From: JARLFX01 sp036404255
GTDB taxonomy: Bacteria; Acidobacteriota; Terriglobia; Terriglobales; Acidobacteriaceae
Assembly (NCBI GenBank): GCA_036404255.1
Contig: DASWOP010000317.1
Span: 1-12,234 of the forward strand
Length of the DNA stretch: 12,234 nucleotides
Direction: 5' to 3'
In this document: positions 1-6,629 of the stretch, piece after piece
Layout: every line of letters begins with the position of its first letter
How positions within the stretch are numbered: position 1 is the first letter of the stretch
The notes under the pieces: generated by a model
Told to the model about the DNA's origin: nothing
The model's database searches: none
What the model saw: the letters and a program-made list of their open reading frames with translations, nothing else
Program-made: the position numbers and the translations under genes

Positions 1-1
1 G

Positions 2-352
2 ACGCCTCCGGCAGGATGGGACAACGGCGAGTCCAGTGCTTTACTGGAGCGGCTGGAAGATCGTTTCGAACTGGTGTTGATGCTGGCGGTAGTGCATCAC
101 CTGTTGCTTACGGACCAGATACCCTTGCGGGAGATTATTGCGCTCTGTGCGCGGCTGACCCAGCGCTACCTCGTGCTGGAATGGGTGCCGGTCAGCGATC
201 CGATGTATCGGGAGATGATGCGCGGGCGGGACGATCTCTACGGCTCGCTGACTAAGACCGATCTCCTGGAAGCATGCTCTGGCAGCTTTCATCTTTTGCA
301 ACAGACCACGCTCGGCAATGGGCGTGTGCTCTTCCTCTTTGAAAGAAAGTGA
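2..352 (+). CDS. Class I SAM-dependent methyltransferase, C-terminal part (truncated by window edge)
   Basis: The open frame enters from the left edge without a start and ends at TGA 350-352, leaving 116 visible residues. The segment LAVVHHLLLTDQIPL, followed by a strand-like YLVLEWVPVSDPMY stretch and a RGRDDLYG motif, resembles the C-terminal half of Rossmann-fold methyltransferases of the NoeA/nodulation type: the 'A-hHH' strand after motif IV, then a helix and an edge strand. The SAM-binding glycine-rich motif I should lie left of the window and cannot be checked. Such enzymes are often found in exopolysaccharide or surface-glycan loci. The stop is 3 bp before the sulfatase-like gene, so the two are probably co-transcribed. 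The methyl acceptor cannot be predicted. A generic methyltransferase call is firm; the NoeA-like sub-call is from recall. Confidence 0.78.
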   Translation, partial: TPPAGWDNGESSALLERLEDRFELVLMLAVVHHLLLTDQIPLREIIALCARLTQRYLVLEWVPVSDPMYREMMRGRDDLYGSLTKTDLLEACSGSFHLLQQTTLGNGRVLFLFERK

Positions 353-355
353 TAG

Positions 356-1873
356 ATGCCGATCCTTAGAAAGCTGTGCCAATGCCTGGGCCTCGCCTCG
401 CTCCTTCTGTTACCGAGATATGCTGGCTTGCTTGGTGGCGGCTCCGATGGCCGCCTCCACTCGCCCCACGCGCTAGCCAGCGTCTGCTGGACGCATAGCG
501 CGGAGATCCTGCTGATTGGAGCCTTCCTCTTCGCGCTCATCGCCCCATTGCAGCGCACATTTATCTATCCGATGGTGCGGCTGGCTCTCATTATCGGTAT
601 ACCGCCATGTATTCTCCTTCGCACTCGAAGCCTTTTCCCGTTCACCTTTCCGCATCGATTGCTTCCGGCTCTTGCTCTGGTCTGGGGGCTTGCGATTCTA
701 TGGCTCTATCTTCGGCGTCCTGTCTGGTACAGCCGCGCTGTCATGCTTGGCGGTGAGCTAGGCATGGCCTTTGCGCTGTTTGCTCTCGTCAGTATCGGGC
801 AGATACTTTGGGTTCTCCGCTGGAAGCCACTGCCTCAACAATACTCAGCCGCATGGAGCACTGCGCCGCAACCCCCACGAGTTCATCCATTGCTGGTGTG
901 GCTCATTCTGGATGAACTTTCTTATGACCAGACGTTTGAGCATCGCCAGCCGGGGCTTGCTTTGCCCAACTTCGACACTCTACGCACTCAGAGCATCCTT
1001 TTTACCGACGTGCAGCCGGCAGGCTATGCCACAACGAACGTGATTCCGTCTCTGCTCAGCGGAAAAATTATCGACGACGTGAAGTTCGACATGAAGAGTC
1101 GCCTGCATGTTCACCATTCCGGGACGCGCGGCTGGCAACCGTTGAGCGGACGTGACACGGTATTTTCTGATGCAAAGCAGAATGGCTGGCGCACCGCTGT
1201 CGTTGGCTGGTTCAACCCCTACTGTTCGGTCTATCGGGACGCAGTCGATGACTGCTACTGGGCCAATCAGGACGAACTTGAGGGCCCCGCAATCATCGAT
1301 GATAGTGTGCGTCAGAACCTCACGATATCGCTTGGTCAGATAGCACTCAGGGCGCTGCCGGGGCAAAAAAACGTCGCTTTCGTCTGCAATTCTCAGGTGC
1401 AGCAACACTATCTGTCCCATATGGAACTGGAGCCGCGTATGCTCCGGCTTCTGCATACGGACCAGGCAGACTTTGTTTTTCTGCATCTCGGCGTGCCGCA
1501 CAGTCCCAGTATCTGGAACCGGTACACCGGAGAATACACTCAGGTCTGCGGTGGATCCTATCAGGACAGTCTGGCGCTCGCCGATCGTGAAGTAGGTCTG
1601 ATTCTGGCCACCCTGCAGAGTTCTCCACGGTGGCACGATACCACATTGATTGTGGAAGGAGATCACTCCTGGCGTATCCCGCTATGGCTCATGGCGCCAT
1701 CGTGGACCCATGAAGACGACCTGGCATCGCACGGCGTCTTCGACACTCGCCCGGCGCTGCTTATTCATCAGGCAGGGCAGACCCAGCCCCAGACGAACAC
1801 TACGCCATGGCCGCTTTTGCGCGTTCACGACATCGTAGAAGAGGTGTTGCATGGTCAGGAAATATGTCCCTGA
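356..1873 (+). CDS. Membrane-anchored sulfatase-like hydrolase/transferase (alkaline phosphatase superfamily)
   Basis: The 505-residue protein has hydrophobic, probably membrane-spanning segments near residues 8-26, 48-66, 72-90, 102-120 and 130-154, then a soluble, presumably periplasmic domain from about 175. That domain starts with the strand LLVWLILDELSYD, in which D186/E187 would bind the first metal. It continues with GYATTNVIPSLLSG, where T226 or T227 sits at the nucleophile position, then HLGVPHSP (376-383) and EGDHSWR (435-440), whose D436/H437 fit metal ligands. The Thr at the nucleophile site, with no CxPxR formylglycine motif, points to a phosphotransferase or phosphatase-type member (phosphoethanolamine/phosphoglycerol transferase-like) rather than a true sulfatase. 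The start at 356 is 3 bp after the methyltransferase stop and has only a weak upstream GAAAG. The last codons lie inside a perfect inverted repeat. Substrate unknown; a surface glycan or lipid is likely. Confidence 0.85.
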   Translation: MPILRKLCQCLGLASLLLLPRYAGLLGGGSDGRLHSPHALASVCWTHSAEILLIGAFLFALIAPLQRTFIYPMVRLALIIGIPPCILLRTRSLFPFTFPHRLLPALALVWGLAILWLYLRRPVWYSRAVMLGGELGMAFALFALVSIGQILWVLRWKPLPQQYSAAWSTAPQPPRVHPLLVWLILDELSYDQTFEHRQPGLALPNFDTLRTQSILFTDVQPAGYATTNVIPSLLSGKIIDDVKFDMKSRLHVHHSGTRGWQPLSGRDTVFSDAKQNGWRTAVVGWFNPYCSVYRDAVDDCYWANQDELEGPAIIDDSVRQNLTISLGQIALRALPGQKNVAFVCNSQVQQHYLSHMELEPRMLRLLHTDQADFVFLHLGVPHSPSIWNRYTGEYTQVCGGSYQDSLALADREVGLILATLQSSPRWHDTTLIVEGDHSWRIPLWLMAPSWTHEDDLASHGVFDTRPALLIHQAGQTQPQTNTTPWPLLRVHDIVEEVLHGQEICP

Positions 1874-1880
1874 CCATGCA
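1848..1880. terminator. Perfect 12-bp inverted repeat between convergent genes, possible bidirectional terminator hairpin
   Basis: TGCATGGTCAGG (1848-1859) and CCTGACCATGCA (1869-1880) are exact reverse complements separated by a 9-nt loop. The right arm contains the sulfatase-like TGA stop. The pump gene on the opposite strand ends 6 bp beyond, at 1887. A stem at a convergent junction is typical for a shared terminator or 3'-end stabiliser. There is no T-run on either side, so classical intrinsic termination is uncertain; Rho-assisted termination or mRNA 3'-end protection would also fit. Confidence 0.55.
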
Positions 1881-1886
1881 CGCCCG

Positions 1887-4800
1887 CTAGTTCGTGATAT
1901 CGTTTACCGGTTCACTCTGCATCTCATTCTCTTCCTGCTGCGAATGCAAGGTGCCTTTGCGCAGAGCCCGCTCCTTCATCATCACGAAGAACACTGGCAC
2001 TAGGATCAGCACGTGAATAGTGGAAGTAATCATGCCGCCCACGATAGGTGCGGCGATGGGCTTCATCACGTCGGAGCCAATACCGCTCTCCCACAGAATT
2101 GGAATCAGGCTGGCCAGCACCGCCGCAACCGTCATCAGCTTGGGCCGCAACCTGTGCACTGCGCCTTCGATAACTGCCGCTTCGATGTCGTCATTGCTCA
2201 GCTTCACTCGCAACGCCAGCCGCTTCTCCAGCGCCTCATGCAGATAGACCACCATCACCACTCCGGTCTCCACTGCAATACCGAAGAGCGCGATGTACCC
2301 CACCCACACGGCAACGCTGAAGTTGTACCCCAGTATCCACTGCAACAGCAGACCTCCGGTCATGGCGTAGATCGTAGGCACGATCAGCACCACGGACTCC
2401 GCCACCGAGTGGAAGACCATGTACAGCAGCACAAAGATCAGGAAGAAGACGACCGGAAGAATCAGTTTCAGCCGCTCTTTAGCGCGCAGTTCAAACTCGT
2501 ACTCGCCCGACCACTTGTACGTATAGCTCGCCGGCATCGCCACCTGGTCCTTCAGCTTGCGCGTGGCAGCGTCTACGAACCCACCGTAGTTCGTATCCTT
2601 CAGATCGATGTACACATACCCCGTCAACTGCCCGTCCTCATCGCGGATCATCGCCGGTCCATGCGAATACGTAATCCTCGCCACCTGTGCAAGCTGCACA
2701 TGCGCGCCCGTGGGCGTCGCCACCAGCACACTGCGCATGCGGTCCACGCTGTCGCGGTAGTCCTGCGAGTAGCGCACATTAATTGGATACCGCTCACGTC
2801 CCTCCACATTCTCCGCGATGTTCATGCCGCCGATGCCCGATGACACCGCCATCTGAATATCCGCGACGCTCAACCCATAGCGTGCCGCCGCCTCCCGGTC
2901 CACATCCACATTCACATAGAAGCCCTGCGAAATCCGCTCCGCAAAGATGGAGCGCACCTGCGGCATCGTGGCCAGCGTATTCTGCATCTGTGCAGCGATC
3001 TGCTCAATGCCATCCACGTTTGGCCCCTGCACCTTCAATCCCAGCGGAGTCTTAATCCCGGTCAACTCCATATCCAGCCGGCTATCTACTGGGCTGGTCC
3101 ACGTGTTAGCCAACCCCGGAAACTGCAGCTTCGCATCCATCTCTTGGATCAGCTTCTGATACGTCATGCCGGGCCGCCATTGTTCGTGCGGCTTCAGCAT
3201 GATCGCGGTGTCGTACATGTCCAGCGGCGCATTGTCCGTCGCGCTGTCCGAGCGCCCAACCGTTCCGAAGACGCTCTCCACCTCCGGGAATGACCGGATA
3301 ATCGCATCCTGTTTTTGCATTAACTGCTTCGCCTGTTCAATCGCAATCCCCGGCAGCGCCGTAGGCATATACAGCGCGGAGCCCTCGTAAAGCGGCGGCA
3401 TAAACTGGCTGCCCAGCCTGAATGCAACGGGCAGCGTCGCCAGCAGAAAGATTAGATTCAGCGCTATTGTCAGTTTGCGATTCCGCAGGCAGAAATGCAA
3501 AATCGGCAGGTAGATTCTCTGCGTCACCCGCGAGATAGGGTTCGCGTTCTCCGGTCGCAGCTTGCCGCGGATCAGCATCACCATCAGCACCGGCACCAGC
3601 GTGATGGCAAGGATCGACGAGGAGCCGACAGCGAGCGTCTTCGTCCACGCCAGCGGACGGAACATGCGTCCCTCCTGCGCCTCCAGCAAAAACACCGGCA
3701 GGAACGACACCACAATAATCAGCAGCGAGAAAAACAGCGCCGGCCCAACCTGCTTGGCCGCGCCGATCAGGATATGCCGCCGCTCTGCCTCGGATACCGG
3801 AGCCGCATCCAGGTGCTGTCGTTCCGATAAATGACGATAGCCGTTCTCCACCATCACAATAGCCGCGTCGACCAGCACACCCACGGCGAGCGCTAACCCG
3901 CCCAGCGACATGATGTTGGATGTCACGCCCAGAAAATACATCGGGATGAATGACACCAGCACCGCAATCGGTAACGTGATGATGGCGATCAGCGCGGAGC
4001 GAAAGTGAAATAGAAAAACGATGATGACGAGGCTCACAATAATCGCCTCTTCCGTCAGGTCGCGCTGCAGTGTCGCAATGGAATCTTGGATCAGCCCCGA
4101 GCGATCGTACCCCGAAACAATCTCCACCCCCGCCGGCAGCGAAGGCGCGATCTCATGCAGCTTCGCCTTCACGCCGTCGATCACATTCAGCGCATTCATC
4201 CCCTGGCGCATCACCACAATGCCGCCAACGGTCTCACCCTCGCCATTCCACTCCGCCGCGCCCTCGCGAATATCCGGCCCGAAGGTCACAGTGCCCAGGT
4301 CGCGCACCAGAACCGGCGTTCCGTTGTTGCTCGCCACCGCGACATTTTCCAGATCGGCCGTCGAGTGCAGATACCCCAGACCGCGAATCATGTACTGTCT
4401 GCCGCTCAGATCCAGCACGCGCCCGCCGACTTCGTTTGTGCTGGCCTTCACGCGATCGATCACTGTCGAAAGCGGAATGTTGTACGCCAGCAATTTATTC
4501 GGATCCACGCGCACCTGGTACTGCTTCACATAGCCGCCAATGCTGGCCACTTCAGACACGCCCGGCACCGTCTCCAGCGCATAGCGCAGATGCCAGTCCT
4601 GCAGCGTGCGCAGGTCAGCCAGGCTGTGTTTCCCGCTCTTGTCTACCAGCGCATACTCAAACACCCAACCTGCGCCGGTAGCATCCGGTCCGATCGCCGG
4701 ATGCACCGCCGCAGGCAGTCGTCCGCTGATCTGCTGCAGATACTCCACCACGCGCGACCGCGCCCAATAGAGATCGGTGCCGTCTTCAAACACCACGTAA

Positions 4801-5078
4801 ACATACGAATCGCCAAACATCGTCTGCGCGCGCACCGCCTTCACGTGCGGCGCGGCGAGCAGGCTCGTCACAATCGGATACGACACCTGGTCTTCAATAA
4901 TGTCCGGCGGCTGGCCCTCCCAACTCGTATGCACAATCACCTGCACGTCAGAGATGTCCGGCAGTGCATCCAGCGGCACATGCTTCAGCGACCAGATGCC
5001 GGCCAGCGTAAGGAAGAGGACGGCGGTAAATACCAGGAAGCGGTTGCGCGCGCAAAGTTCAATCAGGCGGGATAGCAT
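1887..5078 (-). CDS. cusA: CusA/CzcA-family heavy-metal efflux RND pump, probably Cu(I)/Ag(I)
   Basis: This is the 1063-aa inner-membrane proton/metal antiporter subunit of a tripartite efflux pump; the length is normal for the family. It has the RND layout: TM1 (about 14-31), a periplasmic porter domain, TM2-TM6 (about 343-502), a second porter domain, and TM8-TM12 (about 871-1034). The opening VPLDALPDISDVQV is typical of HME-RND pumps. TM4 carries GVLVDAAIVMVEN with D404, matching E. coli CusA D405; E937 (GIAVETGV) and K980 (RLRPKLM) fit the other proton-relay residues. M571 (LYMPTALPG), M621 (APLDMYD) and M670 (RLDMELTGIKTP) match the CusA metal-binding trio M573/M623/M672, which argues for monovalent Cu/Ag over Co/Zn/Cd. 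Its ATG abuts the adaptor's TAA, and the GGAGG at 5086-5090 lies within the adaptor's last codons, so translation is probably coupled. The gene symbol is by family similarity. Confidence 0.95.
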   Translation of the reverse strand: MLSRLIELCARNRFLVFTAVLFLTLAGIWSLKHVPLDALPDISDVQVIVHTSWEGQPPDIIEDQVSYPIVTSLLAAPHVKAVRAQTMFGDSYVYVVFEDGTDLYWARSRVVEYLQQISGRLPAAVHPAIGPDATGAGWVFEYALVDKSGKHSLADLRTLQDWHLRYALETVPGVSEVASIGGYVKQYQVRVDPNKLLAYNIPLSTVIDRVKASTNEVGGRVLDLSGRQYMIRGLGYLHSTADLENVAVASNNGTPVLVRDLGTVTFGPDIREGAAEWNGEGETVGGIVVMRQGMNALNVIDGVKAKLHEIAPSLPAGVEIVSGYDRSGLIQDSIATLQRDLTEEAIIVSLVIIVFLFHFRSALIAIITLPIAVLVSFIPMYFLGVTSNIMSLGGLALAVGVLVDAAIVMVENGYRHLSERQHLDAAPVSEAERRHILIGAAKQVGPALFFSLLIIVVSFLPVFLLEAQEGRMFRPLAWTKTLAVGSSSILAITLVPVLMVMLIRGKLRPENANPISRVTQRIYLPILHFCLRNRKLTIALNLIFLLATLPVAFRLGSQFMPPLYEGSALYMPTALPGIAIEQAKQLMQKQDAIIRSFPEVESVFGTVGRSDSATDNAPLDMYDTAIMLKPHEQWRPGMTYQKLIQEMDAKLQFPGLANTWTSPVDSRLDMELTGIKTPLGLKVQGPNVDGIEQIAAQMQNTLATMPQVRSIFAERISQGFYVNVDVDREAAARYGLSVADIQMAVSSGIGGMNIAENVEGRERYPINVRYSQDYRDSVDRMRSVLVATPTGAHVQLAQVARITYSHGPAMIRDEDGQLTGYVYIDLKDTNYGGFVDAATRKLKDQVAMPASYTYKWSGEYEFELRAKERLKLILPVVFFLIFVLLYMVFHSVAESVVLIVPTIYAMTGGLLLQWILGYNFSVAVWVGYIALFGIAVETGVVMVVYLHEALEKRLALRVKLSNDDIEAAVIEGAVHRLRPKLMTVAAVLASLIPILWESGIGSDVMKPIAAPIVGGMITSTIHVLILVPVFFVMMKERALRKGTLHSQQEENEMQSEPVNDITN

Positions 5079-6629
5079 TTACATGCCTCCTTCTGCGTTC
5101 ACGCGCAACTGCTTGCTGCCCACGGTCCGTCCGTTTTGCTGCACGCTCACCGTCACCTGGAACGTGCCGCCGGAGTCCAGCTTGGCGCTTCCTTCATACA
5201 CGCCCGTCGATTTTTGTGCGAGCTTCGTGGATATCTTGACCGCGGCCATCCCCATCTCCGGCATCGCCGGCATGTAGAGCGTCACCATCACATCCGCGCC
5301 CGCCACAGCATTGCCCGCTGCATCCTTCACCGTCACGCGAAACGTGTTCTGTCCCTTATGCGGAGGATTCGGATTCGATGAGAAATCGATCTTCATTGCT
5401 TGTGTTGCAGCTTGTTGCGGCGCTGTGCTTGCAGGTGTCGCCAGCGGCTGTGCACCGCTGGCTGCCTGCAACTGGCTTTCAGAATCGATCAGGAAGTTCG
5501 CTGAGGTCACGATCTGCTCATTCGCCGTGAGTCCCTTCAAAATCACGATCTCATCGCCCACTGCTGGCCCAAGCACTACACTTTTCGGCTCAATACTGCC
5601 GTTGCCGTGATCGAGAAAGACCAGCGCCCGCGTGCCTGTCTGGAAGACGGCAGAGGCTGGCACCACGAGTTGCCGCCCAAGCGCAGACTTCAACATCACG
5701 TTCACAAACATGCCGGGCTTCAGCTTCATCCCGGCGTTGCTCACAGCGAGCCGTACCCTCACCGTCCGCGTCGCCATATCCACCAGCGGAAGAATCTGCT
5801 CCACATGCGCGGAGAAAGTCTTACCCGGATAAGCATCCACTGTCACATCCGCACGTTCGCCCGGCCGGACGCGCCCAATATCATTCTGGAAGACCTGCGC
5901 ATTCACCCAAACATTCGATAGATCGGCGATGGTGTACAGATGCATCGAAGGATCGGCAGACATATTCGGCAGTGCCAGCCGCTCCGTAATGTAGCCGGAG
6001 ACAGGCGAGTAGACCGTCATCTCCCGGTTCGCATTGCCGCTCTGTTTCAGCCGCGCAATCTCGCTCTCCGGAATGTCCCACTGCTTCAGCCGCTGCTCTG
6101 CCGCATTAGTAAGTGATGCCGCGCCATTGGCCACACCGTCAATCGTGCTCGCGCTCATCGCCTTCTGGTTCTGCCGCGCCAGCAGATACTCCTGCTGCGT
6201 CGCCACGATGTCTGGGCTGTAGATCGTAAAGAGCGGCTCGCCCTTGCGTACATACTGGTAGCTCGCATTCGCAAACACTTTGCGGATGTAGCCGGGAAAA
6301 CGTGTCTGCACATAAGCCACGGCGCGCTCGTTGATGTCCACCGTGCCCGTAGCGTTGATCGCATCATCCAGTTGGCGCATCTGCACAATGCCGCTCTTCA
6401 CGCCGATGCTCTGCATCTGCTCCATTGTTAGCTGCACCGGAGCAAGCGGCGCTTCCATGCTCTGTGCTGCTGCGGGCGCAGTCGCCTGCGACTCCGGCCC
6501 CGCTGCGAGCGGCTCGTTGGCCGTGGGTCGTGGTGCCGCCTGGTGGTGCTTGCGGTATGCCACAACGCCAAGGCCTGCGGCAATCATCAAAATCCAGATA
6601 AGTGAAGTGCGAATCGCAATCTTGTTCAT
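5079..6629 (-). CDS. cusB: CusB-like RND efflux periplasmic adaptor with C-terminal FixH/YtkA-like domain
   Basis: This 516-aa membrane-fusion protein should link the RND pump to the outer-membrane channel. Residues 8-25 form an N-terminal membrane anchor, followed by a low-complexity Ala/Pro linker (30-60). The barrel-sandwich halves are near 93-145 (ATGTVDINERAVAYVQTR, GYIRKVFANASYQYVRKGEPLF, IYSPDIVATQQEYL) and 203-235 (VYSPVSGYITERL). The alpha-hairpin is short (about 145-200). The beta-barrel and membrane-proximal parts run to about 390 (ADLSNVWVNAQVFQNDIG, LKPGMFVNVML). After an Ala/Gln/Pro linker, residues 412-512 form an Ig-like extension with KDAAGNAVAGADVMV and LYMPAMPEMGM, resembling FixH/YtkA-like domains. 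No CPMHP-type heavy-metal-binding domain is visible at the N terminus. The start overlaps the channel gene's stop (ATGA), with AGGAG at 6640-6644. The adaptor call is firm; the domain name of the tail is from pattern recall. Confidence 0.93.
   Translation of the reverse strand: MNKIAIRTSLIWILMIAAGLGVVAYRKHHQAAPRPTANEPLAAGPESQATAPAAAQSMEAPLAPVQLTMEQMQSIGVKSGIVQMRQLDDAINATGTVDINERAVAYVQTRFPGYIRKVFANASYQYVRKGEPLFTIYSPDIVATQQEYLLARQNQKAMSASTIDGVANGAASLTNAAEQRLKQWDIPESEIARLKQSGNANREMTVYSPVSGYITERLALPNMSADPSMHLYTIADLSNVWVNAQVFQNDIGRVRPGERADVTVDAYPGKTFSAHVEQILPLVDMATRTVRVRLAVSNAGMKLKPGMFVNVMLKSALGRQLVVPASAVFQTGTRALVFLDHGNGSIEPKSVVLGPAVGDEIVILKGLTANEQIVTSANFLIDSESQLQAASGAQPLATPASTAPQQAATQAMKIDFSSNPNPPHKGQNTFRVTVKDAAGNAVAGADVMVTLYMPAMPEMGMAAVKISTKLAQKSTGVYEGSAKLDSGGTFQVTVSVQQNGRTVGSKQLRVNAEGGM

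Noticed and set aside
980..1666. Minus-strand open frame (228 codons) opposite the sulfatase-like gene
   Set aside because: It is antisense to a gene with recognisable catalytic motifs, and the product has no recognisable domain or ribosome binding site.
4086..5075. Long plus-strand open frame (329 codons) opposite the pump gene
   Set aside because: It is antisense to a gene with clear RND motifs; its translation is His/Arg/Gln-rich low complexity with no domain, as expected from the complementary frame of GC-rich coding DNA.
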